A stretch of 64,000 bases of DNA from Maniola hyperantus (GCF_902806685.2 NC_048557.2:11169554-11233553); one strand, 5' to 3'; counted from the first letter of the stretch, positions 29,955 to 41,867 are shown. Program-made: numbers and translations. Notes: generated by a model from the sequence alone, not told the origin.

Positions 29955-30805
29955 CTAGTGATGCAACGAATATTAGCATTCGCATTCCCGGATATTCGCA
30001 TATTTTTGCATATTCGCATTCGCATTCCGCGAAATTACTTATATAGTAATAGTTGGTTAATAAAACAAAATCCATTAATTTCTTATGTTTTGTTTAATCT
30101 ATACTAATATTATAAAGAGGTAATGTCGTTAAGTTTGTTTGTAGGGGGTAATCTTTGGAACTACTGAACCGATTTTAAAAATTCTTTCACCAGTAGAAAG
30201 CTACATTATTCCTGAGTGGCATAGGCTATATTTTTTTAAATTATATCTTTACGAAAACTGTAATAAGCTACCCGTGCGAAGCCGGGGCGGGTCGCTAGTG
30301 TATAAAAAAACCTCGTAATCACATTATCAGTCTTCTCTTTATCATTTGGTTACGGGACTGCCGCCAAGGTCACCAAGCCATATACTGTAATATGTACGAA
30401 TTGTCAGTTTAAACGTAGCAAGCATGTTCATATTAGCTGTAACATAAAAATGCAACTCCTCAATATATCGAAGTAGGTTGCCTGCACATCGGATTGAAAG
30501 AGAGGTGATGCAAAATTATGTAGGTTAGGTAGTTAGGCAATAAGATTAAAACAATAGTATGTAAGATTTCTTTATTGGTATTGTTAGTCCATAAGCAAGA
30601 GTAGATCATAAGCCGGCTCTCAATAAACATCTTTCACCGTTGCCGCATTTAATTATTACCATACGGCTACAACATATCTCAATACAAATGGCGCCAAATT
30701 TAAACAAAATACTGAATATTCACATTCACATTCGCGAATATTGGCTGCAGATATTCCGCATTCGCATTCTCGAATGTCGAAAATATGACACTCGTTACAT
30801 CACTA
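29955..30805. mobile_element. hAT-like non-autonomous transposon, 851 bp
   Basis: Ends are CTAGTGATGCAACGA and its near complement TCGTTACATCACTA. Both sides are flanked by a perfect 8-bp duplication GTAGGTAG (29947-29954, 30806-30813), as expected for hAT. Subterminal zones carry repeated gcattcgcatt motifs in opposite orientations (29970-30035 and 30715-30775). No transposase frame. A Hel-3 element (30098-30300) is inserted inside. Confidence 0.78.
30098..30300 (+). mobile_element. Helitron (Hel-3) nested in the hAT-like element
   Basis: tctatactaatattataaag start, core gaactactgaaccgatttta, end gaagccggggcgggtcgctag before T. Confidence 0.72.
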
Positions 30806-30956
30806 GTAGGTAGGGAGGTACAATGTACACAACTTGGAAATCTGAAATGCAGCAGCATGCGGGCCAGATGTTTAGCATTTTGTGCGAGTCTAGATAACGC
30901 AGGTTCCTATATTTGGATCCCGCATGCGTAGGTATTACTCGTAATAACATAGCTAA

Positions 30957-31125
30957 AATTAAAATTCTTTGATCTTTTATCGTTATGTATTTTATGTCTT
31001 TTTTCTTGTACCTTTATTCGTATTTAAATTTATTATTAATCACCTAGTTAGTGTAAGTGGCACTGCCGTTCTAATTAGATATAAAATAAATAAATAAATA
31101 AAATAAATAAAATAAAAAATAGCTA
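30957..31125 (+). mobile_element. LINE 3'UTR fragment with AAAT tail (family H)
   Basis: aaattctttgatcttttatc ... gtaagtggcactgccgttct then (AAATA)n. Same block at 17500-17612 and 33085-33258. Confidence 0.6.
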
Positions 31126-31234
31126 TTCCACACTCGTGGAATTTTAAACTGCTGCCTAGGTAGTTTATTAGTTAGTAAAATGAGCTTAGGTGGTGGGGAA
31201 AGGGTAATATAGTCGTGATAAATGTCAATATCTG

Positions 31235-31395
31235 CATTAAGTATAAGTTCCACAAATTGTTAATGCGCGTGGCCGCCAGCACTAGACTGAAGTTTCGAGC
31301 TGATGGTATATTTTTATTTCAGCTGACGTCAATATGACGACATGGTTCCAGCGCAATAGCAATTTGCGGGACTTATACTTACCTACCGAAGTCGT
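31235..31395. mobile_element. Fold-back MITE (family N)
   Basis: gcgcaatagcaatttgcggg ... matches inverted text at 48470-48660 (cccgcaaattgctattgcgc); both contain a gaagtttcgagctgatggta block or its complement. Confidence 0.5.
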
Positions 31396-31594
31396 ATAGG
31401 CATCGTCTAGTAGTGTATAAAACCAGAGAAGATAATATAATAGTAGATACTAACGTAATAAAACCTACATAGTTTCACCAACACATTTATTTACACCTAT
31501 CATCATCATCATACATCCATCGGCCATCGCCGGCTCACTACTGAGCATGGGTGTTTTCTCAGAATGAGAAGGGTTTTTTCACACTAGGATATCA

Positions 31595-32184
31595 CCGCTA
31601 TATATATATATATATAAAATTCAAAGTCCTGACTGACTGACTGACATAGATATCAACGCACAGCCTAAACCGCTGGTCCTAAAGACATGAAATTTGGAGG
31701 GTCTATTCTTTGTACAGAGTAGGTATCCACTAAGAACGGATTTTTCGAAATTCCACCCCTAAGTGGGTTAAATGGGGGATGGAAGTTTGTATGAAAGTCC
31801 GTCATTTTTCAAGTTATTTGCATGAAAATTGGTAGTTGGGTTCTCGGTCACAAATCAAGAAATACGTGTTTCAGGATTTTTTGAAAATTTGCCCATAAGG
31901 GTGGTAAAATAGGGGATGAAAGTTTGTATGGGAAAGTTTTAATTATTGATATTATTAACTTAAAATTTGGAAAGTAGGTTTTTTTTTGAGTTTAGGTGTC
32001 AGCTAAGAAACGACTATTACAAAATCCCCCAAATAAAGGAATGAAATGGGGGTTGGAAGGTTATACTTATGTGTTATTCGGTGCTGTTCAGGGCGCCCGT
32101 CCTGATGTTATAATGCTTGTTTCTGAAAAAAAATCCATTTGTTTCCTGTAGGCCACGCGGGTGAAGCCGCGAGCAGAAGCTAGT
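31595..32184 (+). mobile_element. Longer Helitron-like element (Hel-5), about 590 bp
   Basis: tatatatataaaattcaaag start with (GACT)n, three repeated 'aaatgggggatggaagtttg'-type modules and end cacgcgggtgaagccgcgag then cagaagctag before T. Confidence 0.65.
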
Positions 32185-32229
32185 ATAATTATAGTAGAGC
32201 TATAATTTATAGTTAAAATAAATTGTATT

Positions 32230-32450
32230 ATAACAAGCTGATGCCCGCGACTTCGACCGCGTGGAAGTAGGTTTTTAAAAATCCCGTGGGAACTCTTAGA
32301 TTTTCCGGGATAAAAAGTAGCCTATGTCACTCTCCAGGTCTTTATCTATACCCGTGCAAAAAATCACGTCAATCCGTTGCACCGTTGCAACGTGATTGGA
32401 GGACAAACCAACAAACAAACACACTTTCGCATTTATAATAAGGGTACTGA
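32230..32450 (-). mobile_element. Helitron (Hel-2)
   Basis: Reverse copy, agctgatgcccgcgacttcg to ttcgcatttataataagggt. Confidence 0.68.
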
Positions 32451-32557
32451 TGGCATTCCAACGTAACCACAGGATGACACAAAACTCAAATTCTTCGATT
32501 CGAGCCCTCTGACCTGGTCGTGCAATCCTCGGCAGCAGTTCTAGATAATGCCTAGAT

Positions 32558-32850
32558 CATCATCATGATCAACCCATCGCCGGCTCACTACAGAGCACGG
32601 GTCTCTTCTCAGAGAGAAGGGTTTTGGCCATAGTCTACCACGCTGGCCATTTGCGGATTGATTGACTTTACACACCTTTGAGAACATTATGGAGAACTCT
32701 CAGGCATGCAGGTTTCCTCACGATGTTTTCCTTCACCGTTAAAACAAGTGGTACCTAGATTACTGCATATAGACCACATTTAGAACCAGAACCTCCGATC
32801 TCCTGAATAGGAGGTGCCCAAGGTCAACGACTAAGCTATCACGGTATAAA
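32558..32850 (-). mobile_element. tRNA-headed SINE (family E)
   Basis: Reverse copy from catgatcaacccatcgccgg. The B-box side is damaged (aataggaggtgcccaaggtc). Confidence 0.68.
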
Positions 32851-33029
32851 CTAATATCACTTTTCAATACATTATTATTTTAGAAAGAGCGAGTTAGCGG
32901 TATTTGTGGTTTGTTTCTAACAATGAAAGTAAAAGTGTTTATAATATTAAATAACGACGATATAGTCATCGTTCAACGCGCTTTTGGACAATAATGCTCA
33001 ATGGGACCCATTTAATGATGGGTCTATAA

Positions 33030-33258
33030 TACTGGTTCGGGAGTTACTGAAGTACGCTGAGAGCATTGCATGAATATGTCATTCAATGTTCTCAGCGTAC
33101 ATATTCAAAATCCTTTGATTTTTTATCGTTTTGTATTTTATGTCTTTTTTCTTGTACCTTTATTTGTATTTAAATTTATTATTAATTATCTAGTTAGTGT
33201 AAGTGGCACTGCCGTTCTAATAAGATGTAAAAAATAAAATAAATAAATAAATAAATAG
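33030..33258 (+). mobile_element. LINE 3' end (family H)
   Basis: ttcgggagttactgaagtac ... taagtggcactgccgttcta and an AAAT tail. It links the RTE-like ORF end to this 3'UTR, as at 17.4 kb. Confidence 0.62.
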
Positions 33259-33529
33259 TCGTATAGCTAGCTGACTCGATGTATTTGATTACCTTTTATG
33301 GCGCTGTTTACTACTCTGACATGGAATATATTATATTGTTTATCCCAGTGATCTACTATCATAACTCTATGGTTTATCCACTTGAAGGTAGCTACTTATT
33401 TGTAATCTTTGGGGTTCCATACTTCAAAAAGAAAAAATGAACCCTTATATAGGATCACTTTGTTTGTTTTAGGAATTTAAATAAAATCTAAAACCATTGT
33501 TGCTACATAGATGATACCTAAGACACGGG

Positions 33530-33717
33530 CGGTCTTGCCCTTTAAAATGAATCGCTAAATGTGTTGCTGATCGCAAATCTCGGGAACAGCTGAACCGATT
33601 TCGCTAATTCTTTTTTTATAATATTTCTTGAAGTACGGGGAGGGAAAAATTTAAAAAACTTCCTGAAAAAGAATCGGCTGTTAGGCGGTTCGAAGTTCGC
33701 CGGGGCAGCTAGTTTTG
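33530..33717 (+). mobile_element. Helitron (Hel-4)
   Basis: gtgttgctgatcgcaaatct, ggttcgaagttcgccggggc then agctag before T. Other copies 36255-36450 (-), 51416-51650 (+), 54786-55446 (-). Confidence 0.65.
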
Positions 33718-33842
33718 TATAATAATTTGAGTAATTATATTTAATTTTTTAGTGAGTTATTTATTATTATTTTCCTCAATTAAAAGTTATTAAGTATTGC
33801 CTACCTGGATTATTATTTTACCTGATGCTAAAATTATACTTT

Positions 33843-33960
33843 AGCTGGCGGGAAGTGGCTGGATGAGGAAGGCTGAGGACCGGGTGCGGTGGCGCTCTTT
33901 AGGGAAGGTCATGTCCAACAGTGGACGTCCACAGGCTGATGATGATGATGATGATGATGA
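33843..33960 (+). mobile_element. LINE 3' tip with (GATGAT)n tail
   Basis: agctggcgggaagtggctgg ... gtccaacagtggacgtccac then a (GAT)n run. Encodes the WMRKAEDRVRWRSL-type LINE C-terminus. Confidence 0.6.
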
Positions 33961-34311
33961 AAATTATACTTAACATTATGTAGGAAACTCATTTGTATAA
34001 TATATCGTTATTTTAAAGTATGAATAATCTTTTTAACAAAGATCCGTCCGACAATAATTGATTGATTTTTAATTCTTACTCTGACCTCTAAATAACTTTT
34101 TTCTTATTATTTATAGTCAGAAAAATACCATAAGTATCAACTACATATCGTGCATGCAGCAATCGTGCAATATATTCAATACCTAAAGTTGTAAAAATAT
34201 AGAAGTTTGAAATTTGTGTAGTCCACGCGGACGAAGTCACGGGCATAAGCTAGTAATTTATAAAATTCATACAAGATTGGAATTGTATGTCCTTATGATA
34301 ATATGCTCGAA

Positions 34312-34563
34312 TCTAAATATATAAAAGGAAAAGGTGACTGACTGACTGACTGACTGACTGAATAACTGACTGACTGACTGACTGATCTATCAACGCATAG
34401 CTTAAACTACTGGACGGATCGGGCTAAAATTTGGCATGCAGATAGCTATTATGACGTAGGCGTCCGCTAAGAAAGGATTTTTGAAAATCCAACCCCTAAG
34501 GGGGTGAAATAGGGGATTGAAATTTGTGTAGTCCACGCGGACGAAGTCGCGGGCATAAGCTAG
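34312..34563 (+). mobile_element. Helitron (Hel-1), complete
   Basis: TC at 34312-34313, long (GACT)n, hairpin cgcggacgaagtcgcg and CTAG before T. A truncated 3' end of the same family lies just upstream at 34200-34253. Confidence 0.82.
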
Positions 34564-34839
34564 TATAAAATAAAATAATTGATAATATGAGCATATGAAT
34601 CTTCCTATTAAAATATAATTTAATTAATATTATGTAAGCATAATGTAATATATATTATAATAAATATACCCATAATAAGTAAATATCCTTGTAATTCCAA
34701 AATTTAACAATAAAATACAGCCTGGGACCTTAAAATAAATGTTTGTTTGACATCAAGGTCCCTAATGACATAACACATAGGTACATTTTGTGGTTCTATA
34801 AACAATCTACTTAATTAATAGCTTAATTAATAATCAGTA

Positions 34840-35095
34840 CCCTTATTATAAATGCGAAAGTGTGCTTGTTTGTTGGTTTGTCCTTCAATCACGTCGCAAC
34901 GGTGTAACGGATTGACGTGATTTTTGCATGGGTATAGATAAAGACCTGGAGAGTGACATAGGCTACTTTTTGTGTCCTTCCCCGGGATGCAAGCTATCGC
35001 TGTACCAAATTTCGTCAAAATCGGGTGAACGGATGGACCGTGAAAGGCTAGCAGACAGACAGACAGAAGGACATTTCGCATTTATAATATTAGTA
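34840..35095 (+). mobile_element. Composite Hel-2 element
   Basis: accaaatttcgtcaaaatcg and tgtttgttggtttgtccttc modules joined; ends in an inverted 5' tip cgcatttataatattagtat. Confidence 0.55.
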
Positions 35096-35605
35096 TGGAT
35101 TTATCAAAATAGTCAGCTAAAGTTCCGCCTAAAAAGCAATATCAATTAGGGTTCCATAACCAAATAAAGTTGGGAACCTCTTTTCTACAGGATTTATTTC
35201 GGAGCGTGTGCTCAATAACTTTTCGACATGGTCCCTCCTTCACTTTTTCACTATCGTACCGTAAGACATCGACAAGGTCTGCATCCGTAGGTAGCTGTTA
35301 AAATTCCACGGACACGTACGGAGCGATATGCTTCCTCGTTTCTTATCCGAACCGCTAGGGTATGGAATGCCCTTACAGCATCAGTTTTCCTCTCCACTTT
35401 TAATAAGAGTGAATAGGCATCTTCTAGGCAAGCGCCATCTTAGGCTGCATCATCACTTGTCAGCAGGTCTTGCAGCCAAGCGCTAGTCTATGAAATTAAA
35501 AAAAAACCTAATCAATGCCAAATGAATCATTTGTAAATCGGCTGACTACCAAAAAAATAATAGAATTATAATATTATGATGACTTATAATTCGCCATTCC
35601 AGTAC

Positions 35606-35890
35606 CTATTTGGGACCCCAACGTCTATCGGTTGTGCGAACTATGTGCCCTGCCCATTGCCACTTCAGCTTCGCAACCCGTTGAGCTATGTCGGTTAGTC
35701 TAGTTCTCCTACGGATCTCCTCATTTCTGATTTGATCACGTAGAAAAACTACAAGAATAGCTCTCTCCATCGCCCGCTGAGTGACTCTGAGCTTTCTTAT
35801 GAGGCCCATAGTTAGCGACCATGTCTCGGATCCATATGTCATCACTGGCAACACACACTGTTCGAAGGCTTTGGTTTTCCAGACCATTTC
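35606..35890 (-). mobile_element. RTE-like LINE, C-terminal ORF (intact over 93 codons)
   Basis: Reads MVWKTKAFEQCVLPVMTYGS, then LIRKLRVTQRAMERAILVVF, RIRR-type and LKWQWAGHIVRTTDRRWGPK without a stop. Only the end of the ORF is present. Confidence 0.72.
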
Positions 35891-36254
35891 AACTTCAACA
35901 CACAGTTTCTAACCCCCATCAGTCTTGGTGGTCAGGTCCCCAGCAGCATCAGGATTGAGGAGTTGGAATCTATTTTTTATGGGTAAAATGTCACAAAGTT
36001 TCTCTATCGATTAAAAAAATTACGCAAATTCAGAAATCTCGGAGATTTCGGTGTACATAGTTAAAAAGTAGCCCATGCTACTCCTTGGTTAATCCTCTAC
36101 TTGTCTGTGAAAGTCCCGTCAAAATAGGTTCAGCCGTTCCGAAGATTAGCCCGTTCAAACATACAGACACTTTAATTTTATTTATTAGTAAGTATAGATT
36201 TTATATTTAAGTGTTTCCTTAATATTTATAGTAGAAGCTATTTATAAGTATTTA

Positions 36255-36450
36255 TTTCACACTAGCTGCCCTGGCGAACTTCGTTCCGCCTAACAGTCGA
36301 TTCAAATTTTTAAAATTTTTCATTCCGTACGAACCATCCTCGTACTTCAAGGAATATTATTAAAAAAGAATCACCGAAATCGGTTCAGCTGTTCTCGAGA
36401 TTTGCGATCAGCAACACATTCAGCGATTCATTTTTATATATTATAGAGAT
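36255..36450 (-). mobile_element. Helitron (Hel-4)
   Basis: Reverse copy, actagctgccctggcgaact to cagcaacacattcagcgatt. Confidence 0.6.
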
Positions 36451-36950
36451 AGAGATTGCATCGGTGTACTCGTTGATATGTTGTTAATTCAAATGTCTAA
36501 CAGGTTTCGGAGGTATTACATCAGATCAACGAACTGGTATGCTTGACCTAGATATTGCGAATGACAAACTTGCTTGATTTTTATTTATTTTTATATAAAT
36601 AAATATAATAGTTATAGTTTTTAATTTATCGTGCAAAATGTCGAAAAATACGATTGCAGCACAGAACCATCGCACTTGGCCAGTTTTTTTCACGAAAATT
36701 GATATTTGGGCATACCTACAGTTAAATATAGAGAAACACTTGTTATAAGTAGGATTTTTGGGAGTTCGATACTCTCACCGATTTTCAAAAATTTAACTCG
36801 AGCGATGCCGGGGCGGGTACATGATAAAAACAGAAGGGTACCTCTACCTAATGCCACTTAGATGACGCGTCAATCGTGATCTTATGTAAGCAGATAATTA
36901 CCTATCGTTGCAAACTTCTCGTGAGTTTTGTAATTATATAGATATAACTA

Positions 36951-37523
36951 GCTTATGCCTGCGACTTAGTGCGCGTCCATTATAAAATTCCAAACCTCCC
37001 CCCCCCTAAATTCAACCCCGCCTTAGGGGTTGAATTTTTAAGAATCCTTAGCGGATGTCTTTTTTTTTTTTTTATTCAGATACGAGTTAGCCCTTGACTG
37101 CAATCTCACCTGGTGGTAAGTGATGATGCAGTCTAAGATGATAGCGGGCTAACCTGGAAGGGGTATGGCAGTTTTTATTAAACCCATACCCCTTTGGTTT
37201 CTACCAGGCATCGTACCGGAACGCTAAATCGCTTGGCGGCACGGCTTTGCCGGTAGGGTGGTAACTAGCCACGGCCGAAGCCTCCCACCAGACCAGACCA
37301 GAAATTTAGAAATTATAAAATTCCAAACCCCTGTCAGGAATCGAACCCGGGACCACAGTGCTCACCACTGCGCCAGGGAGGTCGTCAAACGTCTACGTCA
37401 TAATCGCTATCTGCATGTTAAATTCCAGCCCGATTCGTCCAGTAGTTTGAGCTGTGATTTGATAGATCACTCAGTGAGTCAGTAAGTTAGTACCTCACCT
37501 TTTCCTTTTATATATTTAGATTC
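36951..37523 (-). mobile_element. Helitron (Hel-1) split by a SINE
   Basis: Outer parts 36951-37059 and 37390-37523 together form one Hel-1 (actagcttatgcctgcgact ... tccttttatatatttaga). The join agcggatgtct/gtctacgtc shows a short duplication around the SINE. Confidence 0.72.
37060..37389 (-). mobile_element. tRNA-headed SINE (family D), full length
   Basis: Reverse strand head CCTCCCTGGCGCAGTGGTGA, B box GGGTTCGATTCC; body and T-rich (A-rich on its own strand) tail. Nested in a Helitron. Confidence 0.78.
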
Positions 37524-38041
37524 TCATTAAAAAAAATTATAAACGCTAGTGCTAAAGAGTCTGACATAACCTCCTTTTTTACAATAATAGTGGAACGGCT
37601 GGCGTTTGAATTGAACGCGGATTGAGGCTTTGGATTTCCAAATGATTTTTTTAAATCATATTTTTTATATAGAATGAACAAATAATCCACTAGACTTGTC
37701 TGGGAAGTAACCCGCGTGGTGTAATCGACCCACAGCATGGCGATTGTGTCGTTATTGCTTAACGTTTCTGCATAATGTAATGATTGCCTGTAACATTCCA
37801 TGATTATCGTATAAACTGGGTTTTTATAATGCTTCAGAAAACCCAAATAAGGTATAGTACCTACGCGACAGGTTGAAATGGCAAACGGGGAGGGGACGCC
37901 CCGCACACCCGCACAGGCCCCGTGCTTAACCGGTGCGGGAACATAAGCGCGAGCGAAGCAAGCGTTAATTTTTTTTAATGCTTCAACTCTCTCTCTCTCT
38001 CTAAAGCTGAGATTTATAGAGCGCACTTTGACTTTGCTCAA
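37508..38041 (-). other. 177-codon open frame of doubtful reality
   Basis: The longest non-repetitive frame outside the genes. Its middle crosses a fold-back MITE (37866-37960), its N-terminus lies in the (CT)n-containing 37990-38040 repeat and its end touches a Helitron. No domain or splice support; probably fortuitous. Confidence 0.15.
37866..37960. mobile_element. Fold-back MITE, partial
   Basis: gcgacaggttgaaatggcaa and GC-rich centre match the family at 18.35, 47.43 and 52.02 kb; the right arm is missing. Confidence 0.5.
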
Positions 38042-38439
38042 ACTTAAGACTGAGTTAAATTGAAAAAGATTTATGTGAGAGATATACCTACATCTGACCC
38101 GTTTTATCTCTGTCTTAAGTACGTTAGTACCTACTATTATAATATATTCTGTGCTTAAATCTAAGAAAACTCAGAGTGCGGTCTATAGACCTCACCCTTA
38201 GTATAAATTACTAAGCATTTACTGAACGTAATTAATTAAGGACTTCGCAACCTTGACAGCGAATGTGCGCAGATACCTAGGCCTTGTGATTTCAGCCCAG
38301 ATTTTTATTGTTTAGCAACTTTGTCTTTGTCTTAGGCAGGCTTCTTTCTTTGTTTTCTATTCTTCATTGCTGAGGGTGGCCTCTTTTATTAATCGCATAA
38401 TGGTAGGTGGACAAGGCCACTGGCAGTTGGCCTTGTCCA

Positions 38440-38990
38440 CAAGTTCAAAGTCGCTTAGCGTGCTATGGAGCGGGCTATGTCGGGTACTCTCTCTGAGGGA
38501 CAAAATCCGTAACGCGAAAATCCGTCGGAGAACCAAAGTGACCGACATAGGCCAACGAATTAGCCAGCTGAAGTGGCAGTGGGCAGGCCACGTCTGCCGC
38601 AGAACCGATGGCCGCTGGGGCAGACGTGTTCTGCTAGGTGATTCTCTAACTCAGTGTCTAACACAGAATGATAGCCACCGAGGTTGGTTGGTTCTACATT
38701 GCTGCTTCACTGGGTGGTAGTTAAATATTTTTTCGTAGAAAACCTTCAACGGATTAAAAAATGAGCTCTGTGGCTATCGTTCAGTGTTAGACACAGTTAG
38801 AGAATCACCCCACATTAGTGGAGATCGCGTATCGGCAAGCGCAGTGTGGGACGACCTCCAACCCTCTGGACTGACGACCTCAAGAAAGTAGCGGGAAGTG
38901 GGTGGATGAGGAAAGCAAGGGATCGTGTGTGGTGGCGCGCTCTTGGGAAGGCCTATGTCCAGCAGTGGACGCAAACAGGCTGATGGATAA
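38440..38990 (+). mobile_element. LINE ORF C-terminus interrupted by a MITE
   Basis: Left part 38440-38636 reads LRDKIRNAKIRRRTKVTDIG then LKWQWAGHVCRRTDGRWGRR. Right part 38810-38990 resumes with WMRKARDRVWWRALGKAYVQ. The two halves fit one LINE tail once the insert is removed. Confidence 0.7.
38637..38809. mobile_element. 173-bp MITE with long inverted termini
   Basis: Left end ggtgattctctaactcagtg and right end cacagttagagaatcacc are inverted. Homology extends about 45 bp inward (gatagccac / gtggctatc). Inserted in the LINE above; no clear target duplication seen. Confidence 0.72.
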
Positions 38991-39039
38991 TGGTAGGTAT
39001 GGGTTTTCTTGGGATAATAACACTGTATTTTTTATTTTT

Positions 39040-39470
39040 TTATTTTTTAATAGATATAGCGAGCAAGCGAGCAGGCGGGTCACCTGATGTTAAGTGATTA
39101 CCGCCGCCCATGAACATTTGCAGCACCAGAGGAGCCGCCGATGCGTTGCCGGCCTTTTAGGAATTTGTTGGTCCGCCCCTTGAATAACCCCATGTTATAA
39201 TCTAGAGGGAACACCGCCGATGGGAGTTGGTTCCACAGTTTGCACGTGCGTGGAAAGAAGGATCTGGCGCAGCGGACGGTCGAAGTGCACCAGACACCCA
39301 GATGGTGAGGGTGAAATTCCTTACGGTGGCGCGCGGTGCGGTTGTAGAAAAAAGAGGGTGGAATCAGGTCAAAAAGCTCTTCAGAGCACTCCCCATTATA
39401 CAGGCGATAGAACACGCATAGAGAGCTAACGTCTCTGCGGTGCTCCAGGCTTTCCAACGAGCCGGTTAGT
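39040..39470 (-). mobile_element. Non-LTR retrotransposon C-terminus, 119 codons open
   Basis: Reads MESLEHRRDVSSLCVFYRLY, then CSEELFDLIPP, HPHHLGVWCTSTVRCARSFF and LWNQLPSAVFP, the familiar last section of insect LINE reverse-transcriptase proteins downstream of the RT domain. Stops are absent but the upstream part is missing. Confidence 0.72.
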
Positions 39471-39730
39471 TTGGGATCTTCTGTATATAATATATCTTCT
39501 GTATTGGGTTAGTCTGTATATAATACTACTGATTAGGTGAGTATAATGCGAATCCTTCCGCAACCTATACTTAGGTAGAATTTACCTACAGTTGTTATAC
39601 TGAGTTGTATATGATTAATATTGGTCTGCTAATTAGTATGTAAATTAAATAATTATACTCAATGCAACTGTAATATTATAACTTACACTATAACATGAAT
39701 ACCGTCATAGGTAATAGCTACTTATCTGTG

Positions 39731-39895
39731 ACTAGCTTATGCTCGCGACTTCGTCCGCGTGAACTAGGTACACAAATTTCAAACCCCTATTTCACCCCCT
39801 TATAGGTTGAATTTTAAAAAATACTTTCTTAGCGTATGAAAATCCTTTCTACGTCATAATAGCTATCTGCATTCTGCATGCCAAATTTTATAAAT
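39731..39895 (-). mobile_element. Helitron (Hel-1), 5' part lost
   Basis: actagcttatgctcgcgact ... then a local inverted copy aaatttggcatgcagaatgc at 39893-39912 joining a family C repeat. Confidence 0.65.
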
Positions 39896-39904
39896 TTGGC
39901 ATGC

Positions 39905-40160
39905 AGAATGCAGAATTTACCTACATCACACAAAAAAAATTAAATTGTGGTTATGAACTTAATAATCAATGTTTTCAATTTTCGAAGTAAGATGACTATA
40001 TCAAGTGGGGTATCATATGAAAGGTCTTCACCTATGCAAGACCTTTAACATAAAATAAAACAGATAGTTTTTGAATTACCTATCGTGCCGAAAAAATACG
40101 ACTGCAGTAGGCACGGAACCCTCGTTGCGCGAGCCTGACTCGCACTTGGCCGGTTTTTTA
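39905..40160 (-). mobile_element. Family C repeat, truncated
   Basis: catcacacaaaaaaaattaa ... gagcctgactcgcacttggc. Confidence 0.6.
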
Positions 40161-40350
40161 TTTAAGTAACGTTTTTAATCACAAAACCACACTAAAATTG
40201 TGATTGTGTAAAATTGAAAAAATGTTTTCATAGACAATATTTTATTTCAGTATATAAATTAATAATATAGCCGTTAGGTACTTATTATATAAACTTTATG
40301 AGTCGTAAAGCTAACTTAAGTAGGTACCTAAGTAATAAATAATTACTCAC

Positions 40351-40545
40351 ATCAACAAGATTCCTTTGAATAATCTTCTCTTGTTATTAAACACTACACT
40401 GCACTGCCATTTATGTTTAAGTTGAAATAAAGTTAATTTAACTTAACTAAAACAAAACAACCGTTTAACTCGCGAACTTTTTGTATTGCAGCAAGAAACA
40501 ACACCTTTCACCGCTAACGATGGACCAACACTGACTGACTGACAA
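40351..40545 (-). promoter_or_regulatory. Candidate non-coding first exon and promoter (possibly of the ABCA gene)
   Basis: A repeat-free island between transposons. On the minus strand it has TCAGT initiator-like motifs at about 40529-40545, a CRE-like TGACGTCA 80 bp upstream (about 40623), and a strong donor GTGAGT at 40350-40345. It contains only a seven-codon ATG frame. Exon 1 of the ABCA gene has an acceptor-like sequence before its ATG, so an upstream leader exon is expected on this strand. The 29-kb distance and the link to ABCA are inference. Confidence 0.3.
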
Positions 40546-40734
40546 ACTCAAGTCTCAACTCTGATGTCGGCAGTCGGAATGTAATAAACAAAAGGCTTCG
40601 AGGGGGCATTGCAACCATGTTCTGACGTCATAACTTGTTACGGTAGCTTCACACGACGCGCTATTCTCGAGGTGAACACTTCTTGATTTGAAACTATAAT
40701 GTAGGTATACTATAATGAAACCTATATAAAACGA

Positions 40735-41200
40735 AAACCGACCAAGTGCGAGTCAGACTTGTGCACCGAGGGTTCCGTATACAGTCGTATTTTTGCGATA
40801 TTTTGCGCGATAAATCAAAAACTACTAGACATAGAAATAAATAAAAATTTATTTAGTTTGCGGTTTTAGAATGTACACGCAAAGCCCTTTCATGATTCCC
40901 TACTTGGTATCTAAGTTGTCTTACTTTGGAAATTGAAAATACTAACTATTTATATAATAGCCTCATCTGGTGACAGAAGGGCTGGCTCATTTTTTGCGCA
41001 ACGGATCAGCCTGGCTGTCCAGCGCGGAAATGCAGCCAGTATTCTTGGCACCATTCCACGCGGTCATGATTTATATAGTAATTAGATAAGGCTAGCTTTA
41101 AGTTTTATTGTAATATATATATAAAAAAAAAAAAAAACTATTTGCTCATGAACACATTTTAATTTTTTTTTGTGATGTAATCACAAATTCACGGTTTTCG
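40735..41200 (+). mobile_element. Family C repeat with internal insertion
   Basis: accgaccaagtgcgagtcag start; 40960-41140 is foreign to the family (ctggtgacagaagggctggc ... poly-A). Confidence 0.55.
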
Positions 41201-41867
41201 GATTTATTCACTACTTTGTTTTGCTATAAGACCTATCTCTTTAAAAAAAATATCTAATTGCCTTTCATGATTTTGGGTTTCAAGATGCAGTCTAATATAG
41301 ACTGCATCATCACTTATCTCAAGGTGAGATCGTATTCGAGGTCTAACTTGTAATGAAATTTTAAAAACCTTATTACCAAACAGTCGATTACCCAGTGAGG
41401 ACCAGACTGGAGAAAAACGCGCGTGAAAACACGCGTTGTGTGAAACCTCCATTACAAGCCGTCAGGGATGCGTTTGCGCAGATTCTTAATTCGAAAATTG
41501 ATACAATCAATTCTAGACTTTATTTTTCCACGTAGGTACCTAACCTACCTACCTATTCCATAAACAAGGTTGGTGATTTAGAATAACACTCTTAAGGTTA
41601 ATGGAGCCAACATTCCTGACTGGTAGTCTTCTAAATATAATCATAATCATAATCATGATCAAAGTCAAAGTCAAAGTCAAATAATTTATTCAAAATAGGT
41701 AATAAATTACTCTTTTTGCTGGTCAGTTGTTGGATTTGTAAGATTTGGAAGATTATAGTACGAGGGAGCTATTATGACGTGGGCATCCGCTAAGAAGGGA
41801 TTTTTGAAAAAGTCAGTCAGTCAGTCAGGACTTTGAATTTTACATATAAAGATTATAAATGCGTAAT

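Noticed and set aside
37508..38041. 177-codon minus-strand open frame as a gene
   Set aside because: It runs through a fold-back MITE and a (CT)n repeat and has no domain, splice or context support.
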